Assembly (NCBI GenBank): GCA_964369385.1
Contig: CAYJEY010000006.1
Span: 49,860-113,859, forward strand
Source of the DNA: CALVGQ01 sp964369385
Lineage (GTDB): Bacteria; Bacillota_I; Bacilli_A; Erysipelotrichales; Erysipelotrichaceae
DNA length: 64,000 bases
Reading direction: 5' to 3'
This document shows, one piece after another, positions 24,274 through 33,260 of the stretch. The notes under the pieces were generated by a model that saw nothing but the letters and a program-made list of their open reading frames with translations, had not been told where the DNA came from and ran no database searches. The position numbers and the translations under genes are program-made. Within the stretch, counting starts at the first letter, position 1; each line of letters starts with the position of its first letter.

Positions 24274-26076
24274 ATGAAACAAGAGAACATACGAAATTTT
24301 TCAATTATTGCGCATATTGACCACGGTAAGTCTACCTTGGCAGATCGTATTTTAGAATTAACAAAAACAGTTCAACAAAGAGAGATGATGAATCAAATAT
24401 TAGATTCACTCGATTTGGAAAGAGAACGAGGGATTACAATTAAATTAAATGCGGTTCAACTTAATTATATTGCAAATGATGGAGAAGAATATATTTTACA
24501 TTTGATTGATACGCCAGGGCATGTCGACTTTACGTATGAGGTATCTCGCTCACTTGCTGCATGTGAAGGAGCAGTACTTGTAGTAGATGCCGCACAAGGA
24601 GTTGAAGCTCAAACATTAGCTAATGTATATTTAGCTTTAGATAATGATTTAGAAATCATTCCAGTTATAAATAAAATTGATTTGCCAAGTGCAGACACAG
24701 ATCGTGTAAAAGCTGAGATAGAAAATGTGATTGGATTAGATTGTACTAATGCTCCGTTAATTAGTGCGAAAAGTGGATTGAATGTCCAAGATGTATTAGA
24801 ATCAGTAGTTAAAAATGTTCCTGCGCCAACAGGAAATAAAGACAATCCACTACAGGCTTTAGTTTTCGATAGTTTATATGATACATACCGAGGTGTAATT
24901 GCATTCGTGCGTGTACAAGAAGGATGTATTAAAGTTGGTGATAAAGTGCGCTTTATGGCAACAGGAGCTGAATATGAAATTCTAGAATGTGGAATTCGTA
25001 ATCCAAAAGAAGTGAAGAAGCAATCATTAGAATGTGGTGAGGTTGGATGGTTTGCCGCAAGTATCAAATCGGTAAAAGATGTTCGTGTTGGGGATACTGT
25101 TACAAAGTGTGCTAACCCTGCAAATGAACCGTTACCAGGATATCGTAATATGAATCCAGTTGTGTATTGTGGACTTTATCCAACTGATTCAAATAAATAC
25201 AATGATTTAAGAGATGCATTAGAAAAACTACAACTTAATGATGCAGCGTTGACGTTTGAAGCAGAGACATCGCAAGCTCTAGGATTTGGATTTCGATGTG
25301 GATTCTTAGGATTACTACATATGGATGTTATTCAAGAGCGATTGGAACGTGAATATAACTTAACATTGATTGCGACAGCACCAAGTGTAATTTATCATTG
25401 CTTCCTTACTGATGGAACGATGATTACAATTGATAATCCATCACACTTACCAGAGGCTCAAAAGATAGAACATCTTGAGGAGCCATATGTACGTGCTACA
25501 ATTATTGTACCGCAAGAGTATATTGGAGCAATCATGGAACTTTGTCAAAATAAACGTGGGATTTATGCTGATATGGAAATGCTTGATTCTACTAGAAATC
25601 AAATTGTCTATGAATTACCACTTGCAGAAATCGTCTTTGATTTTTTCGATAAGTTAAAATCTGTTACAAAGGGGTATGCATCATTTGATTATGAGTTAAT
25701 TGGATATAAGACAAGTAAACTTCAAAAGATGGATATATTACTTAATGGAGAAATTATTGATGCGTTGAGCATTATTGTACATAGTGATTTTGCATATTCA
25801 AGAGGAAATGCAATTACTGTAAAACTAAAGGATTTAATACCAAGACAGCAGTTTGAAATTCCAGTACAAGCTGCAGTTAATGGTAAAGTTATTGCCCGTA
25901 CAAACATCAAGTCATTACGTAAAAACGTTTTAGCTAAATGTTATGGTGGGGATATATCGAGAAAGAAAAAATTATTGGAGAAACAAAAAGAAGGTAAAAA
26001 ACGTATGAAAGCTGTTGGATCTGTAGAGATACCTCAAGAAGCATTCATGTCAGTATTATCTATGGATGAAGATTAG
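24274..26076 (+). CDS. lepA: Elongation factor 4 (LepA)
   Basis: Ribosome-binding translational GTPase, thought to back-translocate or assist ribosome assembly. 600 residues: G1 AHIDHGKST, G2 ERERGITIK, G3 DTPGHVDF, G4 NKID, then EF-G-like domains and the LepA-specific C-terminal domain (SDFAYSRGNAITVKLKDLIPRQQFEIPVQAAVNGKVIARTNIKSLRKNVLAKCYGGDISRKKKLLEKQKEGKKRMK), described here only as position about 495-585. Length and motifs are normal. Followed by a terminator and hemW, the order found in Bacillus. Confidence 0.98.
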   Translation: MKQENIRNFSIIAHIDHGKSTLADRILELTKTVQQREMMNQILDSLDLERERGITIKLNAVQLNYIANDGEEYILHLIDTPGHVDFTYEVSRSLAACEGAVLVVDAAQGVEAQTLANVYLALDNDLEIIPVINKIDLPSADTDRVKAEIENVIGLDCTNAPLISAKSGLNVQDVLESVVKNVPAPTGNKDNPLQALVFDSLYDTYRGVIAFVRVQEGCIKVGDKVRFMATGAEYEILECGIRNPKEVKKQSLECGEVGWFAASIKSVKDVRVGDTVTKCANPANEPLPGYRNMNPVVYCGLYPTDSNKYNDLRDALEKLQLNDAALTFEAETSQALGFGFRCGFLGLLHMDVIQERLEREYNLTLIATAPSVIYHCFLTDGTMITIDNPSHLPEAQKIEHLEEPYVRATIIVPQEYIGAIMELCQNKRGIYADMEMLDSTRNQIVYELPLAEIVFDFFDKLKSVTKGYASFDYELIGYKTSKLQKMDILLNGEIIDALSIIVHSDFAYSRGNAITVKLKDLIPRQQFEIPVQAAVNGKVIARTNIKSLRKNVLAKCYGGDISRKKKLLEKQKEGKKRMKAVGSVEIPQEAFMSVLSMDED

Positions 26077-26096
26077 GGTGAATTTCACCCTTTTTT
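26076..26096 (+). terminator. Terminator between lepA and hemW
   Basis: GGGTGA pairs with TCACCC around ATT, then T6, beginning at the lepA stop. hemW starts 22 nt later without an obvious promoter, so some read-through is likely. Confidence 0.7.
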
Positions 26097-26117
26097 AAAT
26101 GAAAGGAGTGGTTGAGA

Positions 26118-27203
26118 ATGATTGAAGCAATGTATGTACATGTTCCATTTTGTAAATCAATATGTAGTTATTGTGACTTTACACGTGTCGGTTGTAATGC
26201 ACGCTTGATTCAACAATGGCTTCAAGCTTTACAAAAGGAAGTTGATCATAAAGACATAAATCCTAATTTAAAGACGATTTATGTAGGTGGTGGAACACCG
26301 AGTGCACTTAATGAAGAAGAGCTGGAATGTTTACTTGAGCTGTTAAGTCCATATGCTCATAATGTAAAGGAATATACAATTGAAATTAATCCTGAAACGA
26401 TGACTCCAGTCAAATACTTACTGCTACAAAAATATGGGGTTAATCGTATTAGTATAGGTGTACAATCTATTTCGGAGCGACTTTTAAAGCTAATGAATCG
26501 CTCCCACAGTTGGACACAAGTAATTGATGTAATCAATTGCTTACACGATGTTGGAATTAAGAATATTTCTTTGGATTGTATGTATTCTCTTCCTACACAA
26601 AGTTCACAAGAATTATTGCAAACACTCCAAGCTTATATTGATCTTGAAGTAAGTCATATTTCTATGTACAGTTTAACCATTGAAGAGAATAGTCAATTTT
26701 ACCGTGAACACTATGAAAAACTTCATGATGAGCAAGAAGAGGATTACTATTTTAAGGCAATTGAATTACTTGAAGGTGCAGGATATTTTCAATACGAAAT
26801 CAGTAATTTTGCCAAACCAGGATTTGAATCTTTGCATAATCAGGTGTACTGGAGATATGAAGATTTCTATGGTGTAGGATTAGGTGCGAGTGGAAAAGAA
26901 AACCACAAGCGATATACACAAACAAGTAATTTCCAAGATTATTTTTTACAAAAAGGACTGAAAGAGATTCACTTAAGTGAAGAAGATGAGATGTTTGAAT
27001 TTATAATGATGAATCTTCGTTTGCGTTCTGGGTTTGATATCAATCGATTTAATGAACTGTTCGGGCATGACTTTCTTATGAAATACAAGCATGTCATTCA
27101 AAAATTGACTCTGCAAGACTTAATACAACTAGATAATCAATGGATAAAATGTACAGAAAAAGGATATCCGCTTCTACATTCTATTTTGGAAGAATTTATT
27201 TAA
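26118..27203 (+). CDS. hemW: Radical SAM protein HemW (coproporphyrinogen oxidase-like)
   Basis: Radical SAM protein of the HemN/HemW family; HemW proteins are heme chaperones and not true coproporphyrinogen dehydrogenases. 361 residues: the CKSICSYC cluster motif (CxxxCxxC) is followed directly by DF, as in HemW, and GGGTPSAL and IEINPETM follow. It lacks the N-terminal extra Cys of authentic HemN. Start ATG 26118 with AAGGAG 9 nt upstream; TTG 26112 is the alternative. Position after lepA is conserved in Bacilli, where hrcA usually follows; hrcA is missing here. Confidence 0.92.
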   Translation: MIEAMYVHVPFCKSICSYCDFTRVGCNARLIQQWLQALQKEVDHKDINPNLKTIYVGGGTPSALNEEELECLLELLSPYAHNVKEYTIEINPETMTPVKYLLLQKYGVNRISIGVQSISERLLKLMNRSHSWTQVIDVINCLHDVGIKNISLDCMYSLPTQSSQELLQTLQAYIDLEVSHISMYSLTIEENSQFYREHYEKLHDEQEEDYYFKAIELLEGAGYFQYEISNFAKPGFESLHNQVYWRYEDFYGVGLGASGKENHKRYTQTSNFQDYFLQKGLKEIHLSEEDEMFEFIMMNLRLRSGFDINRFNELFGHDFLMKYKHVIQKLTLQDLIQLDNQWIKCTEKGYPLLHSILEEFI

Positions 27204-27227
27204 CTCTTGGAAAACAAGAGTTTTTTT
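27202..27227 (+). terminator. Intrinsic terminator after hemW
   Basis: AACTCTTG pairs with CAAGAGTT around GAAAA, then T7. Confidence 0.85.
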
Positions 27228-27272
27228 GTTATGAAAAGTGTGATGCATGAATAGAATTAACTAGGTGATAAA

Positions 27273-28271
27273 ATGAAAAGAATACTCATATGCATTTTGA
27301 TACTGTTGTTAAATATACAAGTTGTACATGCAGAACCCTATATTATTGTGAATGTCGATGATGATGAAATTATCGAATCTCAAGATTTACACGAAATACG
27401 AAGTATTGCCTCAACGACAAAAATCATGACTTGTCTAGTTGCCCTTGAATATGGTGATTTTAATGATGTGCTGGTTGTAGATGATGTTGTTGATCAAGCA
27501 TGGGGAAGCAGTATTTATTTAAAAGAAGGACAAGAAGCTTCACTTCGCTCTTTATTGTATGGTTTAATGCTAAAGTCAGGAAATGATGCCTCATTAGTGA
27601 TTGCCCAACACGTTGCAGGAAGTGAGGCTGACTTTGTAAAGTTAATGAACGATAAGGCTGCTGAACTTGGTATGTTCAACACAACTTTTAATAATCCACA
27701 TGGACTTGATGTAGGTCAGAAAGGAAATTATTCTACAGTTTATGATATGGCTCTTTTAATGAAAGCGGCACTTCAAAATGAGATGCTAGTTGAGATTATT
27801 TCTACTCATGAGTATACGAGTGAGTGGGGAGACAAATGGCACAATTCAAATCAATTACTAGAGTCTTTTACTTATATGATTGGGGGCAAGACTGGATTTA
27901 CTAATCTTGCCGGCCGAACATTTGTAAGTGCGGCGCAAAAGAATGGTGCTCAATATATTATTGTGACATTTAATATGGAAAATCGATTTGAATTTCATCA
28001 AGAAAAGTACATTCAAGTGATGAATGAACGTGAAAAATATACATTAATAGGAATACAAGATATTGAATATGATGAACAATATACAATTCATATTGATAAA
28101 CCATTTGAAATTGTTGCAACCCAAGAAGAGTTTGAAGAAGGGGAACTCACTACTTATCTAAGTAAGTCGAGTTTAGAATATATTGTACAATGGAATCATC
28201 ACGAACATCAGGAAATTGAAATTTATGATGTATCTAAGAAGTTCTGTATCTGGGGGTGGTGTTTTGAATAG
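27273..28271 (+). CDS. dacF: D-alanyl-D-alanine carboxypeptidase (DacF/DacB type)
   Basis: Serine-type penicillin-binding protein that trims the peptide side chains of peptidoglycan; DacF/DacB forms adjust spore cortex cross-linking. 332 residues: signal peptide MKRILICILILLLNIQVVHA, SxxK motif STTK with the active Ser, SGN motif in LKSGNDAS, and KTG in GGKTGFT. The C-terminal domain is short. Linkage to spmA-spmB, as in the Bacillus dacB-spmA-spmB cluster, supports a sporulation role. It overlaps spmA by 8 bases. No clear sporulation promoter could be fixed upstream. Confidence 0.9.
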   Translation: MKRILICILILLLNIQVVHAEPYIIVNVDDDEIIESQDLHEIRSIASTTKIMTCLVALEYGDFNDVLVVDDVVDQAWGSSIYLKEGQEASLRSLLYGLMLKSGNDASLVIAQHVAGSEADFVKLMNDKAAELGMFNTTFNNPHGLDVGQKGNYSTVYDMALLMKAALQNEMLVEIISTHEYTSEWGDKWHNSNQLLESFTYMIGGKTGFTNLAGRTFVSAAQKNGAQYIIVTFNMENRFEFHQEKYIQVMNEREKYTLIGIQDIEYDEQYTIHIDKPFEIVATQEEFEEGELTTYLSKSSLEYIVQWNHHEHQEIEIYDVSKKFCIWGWCFE

Positions 28272-28839
28272 GATATGGTGTTTGCTTATTCTCATTGCCA
28301 TAGTTTATGGCAGTGCTACTCATGAAATTTCATCACTAAATGAAGTCATCATAAATGTAGGGGAAGAAACACTTGAGTTTGCAATTCCACTAATGATGGC
28401 TACTTGCTTTTGGAATGGAATGATGTGTGTTGCAAAAGAAGTGGGATTACTTCGTGCTATGGAGCGAGTCATTCATCCCTTACTTAGTCGTTTGTTCCCA
28501 GATCTCAAGTCAAATCCTGAAGCACTACAATACATTGGTGCAAATGTTATTATCAATATGTTTGGGTTAGGTTTTGCAGCGACACCCAGTGGCTTAAAAG
28601 CTATGAAGTTAATGCAAGAAAGAAATCCCGATAAAAAAGTTGCAACACGATCAATGGTTACTTTCCTGGTGTTAAATACTGCAGGGGTTACTTTATTGGC
28701 TACAAACATTGTCACTCTTAGAAATCAAGCAGGAGCACAAAACCCAACTGACTTTCTACCTTATGCAATATGTGCAACAGTTTGTGCATCAATAGCCGGA
28801 TTAAGTTTAGATAGGTGGTGGAACTATCGCAAGCGTTAG
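28264..28839 (+). CDS. spmA: Spore maturation protein A
   Basis: Nucleoside-recognition (Gate) domain membrane protein needed for spore core dehydration in Bacillus. 191 residues with four to five membrane segments; the family pattern is seen in GANVIINMFGLGFAATPSGLKAMKLMQE and TRSMVTFLVLNTAGVTLLATNIVTLR. The start is TTG 28264, preceded by GGGGGTGG and lying inside the dacF end; no in-frame ATG is nearby. Acts with SpmB, encoded directly after it. Confidence 0.9.
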   Translation: MNRIWCLLILIAIVYGSATHEISSLNEVIINVGEETLEFAIPLMMATCFWNGMMCVAKEVGLLRAMERVIHPLLSRLFPDLKSNPEALQYIGANVIINMFGLGFAATPSGLKAMKLMQERNPDKKVATRSMVTFLVLNTAGVTLLATNIVTLRNQAGAQNPTDFLPYAICATVCASIAGLSLDRWWNYRKR

Positions 28840-29344
28840 TTATTACATACTTCCTATGTGTGTGTTTGTCATATTTTTAAGTGCAACATTAAAAAAAGCT
28901 GATGCATATTCTAGTTTTATTTTTGGAGTTAAAGAAGCGTTAGGACTATTTGGTGATATATTTCCAACTTTGCTTGCCATGTTACTTGCGGTAAGCTTAT
29001 TAAGAGAAAGTGGACTATTTGAAGTGTTAGCAGCATTACTTCAACCTATATTTAAGGGAATACCATCAGACATATTTGCGATGTCGATGTTTAGGCCGAT
29101 ATCAGGCGGTGCTTCTATGGCAATCATGATTGACATATTTAAATATAGTGGAGTAGACTCATTGGCAGGTAAAATGGCAAGTGTCTTACAAGGATCAACT
29201 GATACAACACTTTATGTAATTAGCCTGTACTTTTCTTCGGTGGGAATTACTAGAATAAAAAATGCAATATGGATTGGATTATTCGCTGATTTTGTAGGAA
29301 TATGTATAGCGATTATCTTAGTTTCATTATTTATGAGCATTTAA
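28826..29344 (+). CDS. spmB: Spore maturation protein B, probable non-AUG start
   Basis: Partner of SpmA in spore core dehydration. The frame shows the SpmB pattern: TLKKADAYSSFIFGVKEALGLF, MLLAVSLLRESGLFEVL, RPISGGASMAIM, and VLQGSTDTTLYVISLYFSSVGI. The only in-frame ATG (28856) falls inside the conserved first membrane segment; SpmB proteins start about ten residues earlier (aligned residues SVSYYILP lie upstream). The only codon fitting that length and the AGGTGGTGG site at 28813-28821 is ATC at 28826, with 4 nt spacing, overlapping the spmA end. I use it as start; ATG 28856, with no ribosome site, is the alternative. 172 residues. Confidence 0.85.
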   Translation: MASVSYYILPMCVFVIFLSATLKKADAYSSFIFGVKEALGLFGDIFPTLLAMLLAVSLLRESGLFEVLAALLQPIFKGIPSDIFAMSMFRPISGGASMAIMIDIFKYSGVDSLAGKMASVLQGSTDTTLYVISLYFSSVGITRIKNAIWIGLFADFVGICIAIILVSLFMSI

Positions 29345-29407
29345 TAAAAAAACACTATCCAAAAGGGATTTTTCTTGTTAGAATAAGTTGATTAAGGAAG
29401 TGATATA

Positions 29408-30142
29408 ATGGATCGATTACAAAAAATTATTGCGGCAAGTGGATTAACATCTCGTCGTAAAGCAGAAGAAATGATAAAAGAAGGGCGAGTTAGCGTAGAT
29501 GGTAAGGTTGTTACAGAAATGGGATGCCAACCTCGTAAGGGAGCACTTATTGAAGTAGATGGTAAACCAATTATTCGTGAGTCAAAGGTTTATTTCTTAA
29601 TGAATAAACCTAAAAGTTCACTATGTACATTAAATGATGAACATAAACGACGTACAGTTGTTGATATGATTGATGTCAAAGAGCGTGTTTTCCCAGTAGG
29701 CCGACTTGATTATGATACAACTGGAGTGCTAATACTAACAAATGATGGTGAATTTGCCAACGAAGTTATTCACCCACGCTATCATATTCCAAAAACTTAT
29801 GATGTGTTTATTGATGGAGTTTTATCTACAGAACAGATTAAACAATTAGAGCGCGGTGTTGTATTAGATGATGGAATTCAAACATTGCCAGCGAAAGTAT
29901 GGGTTACGGATAAAGACTTTACAAAGAAAACTACAAAGTTTGAGCTAACTATTCAAGAGGGTCGTAATCGACAAGTAAAGCGCATGGTTGAAAGTCTTGG
30001 ATACTCTGTAAAACGACTTCATCGTAAAAAACTTGGTTTTTTGACAGTAAATGAACTTGCTCAAGGCGAATATCGTTTATTAAAACCATTTGAAGTAAAA
30101 CAATTAAAAAAATTAGCAAATGAAGGAAAGAAACATCGATAA
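29408..30142 (+). CDS. rluB: 23S rRNA pseudouridine synthase RluB-type
   Basis: RsuA-family pseudouridine synthase of large-subunit rRNA. 244 residues: N-terminal S4 RNA-binding domain (MDRLQKIIAASGLTSRRKAEEMIKEGRVSVDGK), then the catalytic core with VGRLDYDTTGVLILTNDG, whose Asp is the nucleophile, and EGRNRQVKRMVESLGYSVKRLHR. In Bacillus the homologue also follows spmB, so the whole dacF-spmA-spmB-rluB run is conserved. AAGGAAG lies before the ATG. Confidence 0.95.
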   Translation: MDRLQKIIAASGLTSRRKAEEMIKEGRVSVDGKVVTEMGCQPRKGALIEVDGKPIIRESKVYFLMNKPKSSLCTLNDEHKRRTVVDMIDVKERVFPVGRLDYDTTGVLILTNDGEFANEVIHPRYHIPKTYDVFIDGVLSTEQIKQLERGVVLDDGIQTLPAKVWVTDKDFTKKTTKFELTIQEGRNRQVKRMVESLGYSVKRLHRKKLGFLTVNELAQGEYRLLKPFEVKQLKKLANEGKKHR

Positions 30143-30150
30143 TAAATATG

Positions 30151-30177
30151 CCAGAATATAATTATTCTGGTTTTTTA
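30151..30177 (+). terminator. Intrinsic terminator after rluB
   Basis: CCAGAATA pairs with TATTCTGG around TAAT, followed by T6. Confidence 0.85.
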
Positions 30178-30260
30178 TATACTTTCTTGGGCATATCGTT
30201 TTATTTTTCACTTGAAAACTATTATTATAAAAATGACTTATGAATAGAGGAGGAAAAGTC

Positions 30261-31598
30261 ATGACTAAAATAGTAGTAATAGGAGCAAATCATGCAGGAA
30301 CTGCTGCAATCAATACAATCCTTGATAATTATTCCGGGAATGAGGTTGTTGTATTTGATGCAAACTCAAATATTAGTTTTTTAGGATGTGGTATGGCGCT
30401 TTGGATTGGTAAACAAATTGAAGAGCCTGATGGGTTGTTTTATTCAGGTAAAGAAGCATTAGAATCAAAAGGTGCAAAAATTCATATGGAAACACGCGTA
30501 ACTTCAATTGATTACACAAACAAATGTGTATATGCAGAAGGTGTAGATGGAACTAAACATGAAGAATCATTTGATAAATTGATTCTTGCGACAGGTTCAC
30601 TTCCAATTATTCCACCATTTGAGGGAATTGAATTAGAAAATGTGCAAAAAGTAAAACTTTATCAAAATGCACAAGAAGTGATAGAAAAGTTAGAAAATAA
30701 AGACCTTCAAAATATCATCGTAGTAGGAGCTGGATATATTGGTGTTGAACTTGCAGAAGCATTTCAGCGTATTGGGAAAAATGTAACATTGATCGATTTA
30801 GCGCCAGGTTGCTTAACAACTTACTATGATCAAAAGTTCACCAAAATGATGGAAGAAAACCTTGTAAAAAATGGGGTTAAAGTTGCGTTTAATGAAAAAG
30901 TTGTTGCGATTAAAGGTGACAAAAAAGTAGAGGGTATTTTAACTGATAAAAATGAATACCCTGCTGATATGATAGTTATGGCGGTTGGGTTTAAACCTAA
31001 TAACATACTTGCAAATAATGTATTAGAACTTTATAAAAATGGAGCAATTCTAGTAAATAAAAAACAAGAAACATCAGTTTCTTGTGTATATGCAGTAGGA
31101 GATTGTGCAACAGTATATGATAATGCACTTCAAGGTGTAAATTATATTGCATTAGCTACAAATGCTGTACGCTCTGGAATCATTGCTGCACACAATGCAT
31201 GCGGGACATCATTGGAAACAATAGGGGTTCAGGGATCAAATGGAATAAGTATCTATGGTCTACACATGGTTTCTACAGGAATGACAAAATCTCGTGCACT
31301 TGCTGCAGGATTCAACGCAGTTTCAACGTCTTATACTGATCTTCAAAAACCTGGGTTTATTAGTCCAAAAGATAATGCTGTAGTATCAATTGAAATTGTA
31401 TATGATGAGAAAACGCGACGCATCTTAGGTGCTCAACTTGTTTCAAAATATGATATTTCTATGGGGATTCATATGTTCTCAATGGCAATTCAAGAAGGAA
31501 TAACAATAGATAAACTTAAATTATTTGATGTATTCTTTTTACCTCATTTCAATCAACCGTACAATTACATCACAATGGCAGCTTTAAGTGCTAAGTAA
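30261..31598 (+). CDS. nox: NADH oxidase (water-forming type)
   Basis: Flavoenzyme of the CoA-disulfide reductase/NADH oxidase family that reduces O2 to water with NADH and protects fermentative cells from oxygen. 445 residues: FAD motif VVIGANHAGTAAI, redox-active Cys43 in SFLGCGMALWIG, NAD motif VVGAGYIGVELAEAF, second FAD motif VYAVGDCATVYD, and a C-terminal dimer domain. The single Cys at this site favours Nox or CoA-disulfide reductase over peroxidase only by context; the H-rich start GANHAG is most like Nox. Start ATG 30261 has GAGGAGG upstream; an earlier ATG (30240) lacks one. Monocistronic. Confidence 0.88.
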   Translation: MTKIVVIGANHAGTAAINTILDNYSGNEVVVFDANSNISFLGCGMALWIGKQIEEPDGLFYSGKEALESKGAKIHMETRVTSIDYTNKCVYAEGVDGTKHEESFDKLILATGSLPIIPPFEGIELENVQKVKLYQNAQEVIEKLENKDLQNIIVVGAGYIGVELAEAFQRIGKNVTLIDLAPGCLTTYYDQKFTKMMEENLVKNGVKVAFNEKVVAIKGDKKVEGILTDKNEYPADMIVMAVGFKPNNILANNVLELYKNGAILVNKKQETSVSCVYAVGDCATVYDNALQGVNYIALATNAVRSGIIAAHNACGTSLETIGVQGSNGISIYGLHMVSTGMTKSRALAAGFNAVSTSYTDLQKPGFISPKDNAVVSIEIVYDEKTRRILGAQLVSKYDISMGIHMFSMAIQEGITIDKLKLFDVFFLPHFNQPYNYITMAALSAK

Positions 31599-31621
31599 GA
31601 CTTAAATAATAAAATTTATGG

Positions 31622-31660
31622 TAAGGAGATTTTTGCAACAAGCAGAGATCTTCTTTTATT
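31622..31660 (+). terminator. Terminator-like hairpin after nox
   Basis: AAGGAGAT pairs with ATCTTCTT (one G-T pair) across a 19-nt loop, followed by TTATT. First of two stems between nox and the convergent unknown gene. Confidence 0.5.
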
Positions 31661-31663
31661 AAA

Positions 31664-31702
31664 AAGAACGCTCTATTTTTCGTTGAAAAATAGAACGTTC
31701 TT
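31664..31702. terminator. Long bidirectional terminator stem
   Basis: An 18-bp stem with one mismatch (31664-31681 with 31685-31702) around a GTT loop; AAAAA lies on the left and TTATT on the right. Placed between the convergent nox and the minus-strand unknown gene, it probably stops transcription from both sides. Confidence 0.75.
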
Positions 31703-31713
31703 ATTAAATTCAA

Positions 31714-32283
31714 TTAATTTTTACCGATTTTACCAGAAGGTGTACGCTTATTTGCGGTGTTAACTTGATTCATGAAATATGCGATAAATTCTCTATATTT
31801 TACAATTTCATCTTTTTGAATAATATTTACATGACATGTATCACTAAATAAGTTTTCTTCTGTAGCAATAAAACTTACAATTTCTTCATCATTTTTATCG
31901 ATAAGTGTCATCCAATTACCTTTGGGGTCACCGTTCACCATATTTAAATCAGCAACTGTAAATTTAAAGGCTTGCTCATAACTAATGTTTCCTTTGGTTG
32001 TAGATAAAGGAATAATAACTAAATCATTTTGACTAAAACATACCGCATAGTATGACATCTTAGTTAATGCTCTAATTTTACTTCCACCTGCTTTGATTTC
32101 TGTGTTATCCCACCATGCGTAGATTACTGTATACTCTTGTGCATTCGGTATGAGCTGTGCAGCGATTTCCTTGACTTTTGAATAGTCCTCACTTTTCAAT
32201 GCTTTTTTTCGATTGATTGATTCAGTAACTAGTACAAACACTACGATACCTGCAAGAACAATTCCTCCAATTACAAATTCCAT
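31714..32283 (-). CDS. Hypothetical membrane-anchored protein
   Basis: Not recognised. 189 residues: one N-terminal membrane segment (about 4-21) then a soluble domain of about 165 residues with mixed alpha/beta character, e.g. EYTVIYAWWDNTEIKAGG, YYAVCFSQNDLVIIPLST and NWMTLIDKNDEEIVSFIA. The strand pattern with alternating hydrophobic residues could be a PH-like fold, which is only a guess. AGGAGG precedes the ATG on the minus strand. It is downstream of, and 10 nt from, the next unknown gene at 32294, so both probably form one small operon. Confidence 0.7.
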   Translation of the reverse strand: MEFVIGGIVLAGIVVFVLVTESINRKKALKSEDYSKVKEIAAQLIPNAQEYTVIYAWWDNTEIKAGGSKIRALTKMSYYAVCFSQNDLVIIPLSTTKGNISYEQAFKFTVADLNMVNGDPKGNWMTLIDKNDEEIVSFIATEENLFSDTCHVNIIQKDEIVKYREFIAYFMNQVNTANKRTPSGKIGKN

Positions 32284-32293
32284 TTTTATCCTC

Positions 32294-32698
32294 CTAAATT
32301 GTTTTCATGTAAGCTTTTTGATAAGCTGCTGGTGCATCTTTAACATAAGTAACATCAAATACTTTAACATTTGTCCTCATACGTGTACGAGGGAAAAACT
32401 CATAATTTGTTTTTCCTTTTACGAAAACAAGGTCCGTTATTTCTTCGAATGTCCATGACTTTCCTTTAAAAGTAAAGCCATACTCATGAAAGGCTAACTC
32501 ATACTTAAAGTAAGTCAGTGGTATAATTGCAATTAAAAATGTAATTGCGATAAGAATTCCAACACTCAAATTAATACCTGAAGATGCAAATGCGAGAGTA
32601 AACATCGTTGCAAATGCGAGCCGTATAACGAGTGCAAGAATAATAATAGGAGTGTTTGCCTTTGCAACACACAATACTTGTCCAATATCTTTTTGCAT
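32294..32698 (-). CDS. Hypothetical two-pass membrane protein
   Basis: Not recognised. 134 residues: two adjacent hydrophobic segments (about 16-38 and 44-64) and a C-terminal soluble part of about 65 residues (LAFHEYGFTFKGKSWTFEEITDLVFVKGKTNY), which has the look of bacterial PH-like tails where a short membrane hairpin is followed by YGFxxxxKxxxFEEIxxL. Start ATG 32698 with AAAGGA 7 nt upstream; a longer frame to 32737 has no ribosome site. Probably cotranscribed with the gene at 31714; both are membrane proteins with small cytosolic domains. Confidence 0.7.
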   Translation of the reverse strand: MQKDIGQVLCVAKANTPIIILALVIRLAFATMFTLAFASSGINLSVGILIAITFLIAIIPLTYFKYELAFHEYGFTFKGKSWTFEEITDLVFVKGKTNYEFFPRTRMRTNVKVFDVTYVKDAPAAYQKAYMKTI

Positions 32699-32854
32699 AT
32701 TTTTTCCTTTCACTTGAGTTCCATGTATTTTTATCATAGTTTCTATATCAATTCAATTTCAAAGTCATCAAATACATATTTAAAAACATTAAATACAAGC
32801 ATATGCTTTTAAACTGAAATCAAGTATAATAATAAAAGAAACGAGGTAGACAGT

Positions 32855-33181
32855 ATGAAATGTATTCGATGTGATTATGATTATCCTTACGAAGATGGAG
32901 ATAAATACGTATGTCCAGATTGCGGACATGAATGGCCAATGGTTGAGGTTGAGCAAGTAAAAGTAATCAAAGATGTTAATGGTAATATCTTACAAAATGG
33001 AGATTCAGTAACAATTATAAAAACATTAAAAGTTAAAGGTGCAAATAGTGATTTGAAGATTGGTACAAAAGTAAAAAATATTCGCTTAGTTTTAGATAGT
33101 AGCGATGACCACGATATCGATTGTAAAATCGACGGTTTTGGCTCGATGAAGCTTAAATCAAGTGTTGTAAAGAAAGCTTAA
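32855..33181 (+). CDS. PhnA/YjdM-family zinc-ribbon protein
   Basis: 108 residues: N-terminal zinc ribbon with CIRCDYDYPYEDGDKYVCPDCGHEW (four Cys) and the PhnA C-terminal domain VIKDVNGNILQNGDSVTIIKTLKVKG followed by GTKVKNIRL and DCKIDGFGSMKLKSSVVKK. This matches the YjdM family, historically called alkylphosphonate utilisation protein PhnA. The name comes from phn-operon linkage in E. coli; no phosphonate genes are nearby here and the true function is unknown. Monocistronic, followed by its own terminator. GAGGT lies before the ATG. Confidence 0.93.
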   Translation: MKCIRCDYDYPYEDGDKYVCPDCGHEWPMVEVEQVKVIKDVNGNILQNGDSVTIIKTLKVKGANSDLKIGTKVKNIRLVLDSSDDHDIDCKIDGFGSMKLKSSVVKKA

Positions 33182-33204
33182 AGTTCTCGTTTGAGAACTT
33201 TTTT
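33181..33204 (+). terminator. Intrinsic terminator after the PhnA-like gene
   Basis: AAGTTCTC pairs with GAGAACTT around GTTT, then T5; it begins at the stop codon. Confidence 0.85.
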
Positions 33205-33260
33205 ATGATATGATAAATGAATAGAAAAGGAAATGTGCCGTAATGCACAGTGGTTAAATT

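Noticed and set aside
24609..25067. 152-codon open frame antisense to lepA
   Set aside because: Entirely inside lepA, no ribosome site or recognisable motif; composition by-product.
27228..27272. Forespore promoter for dacF
   Set aside because: CATGAATA resembles a SigF/G -10, but no -35 at the right spacing and one mismatch; too weak in AT-rich sequence to list as a feature.
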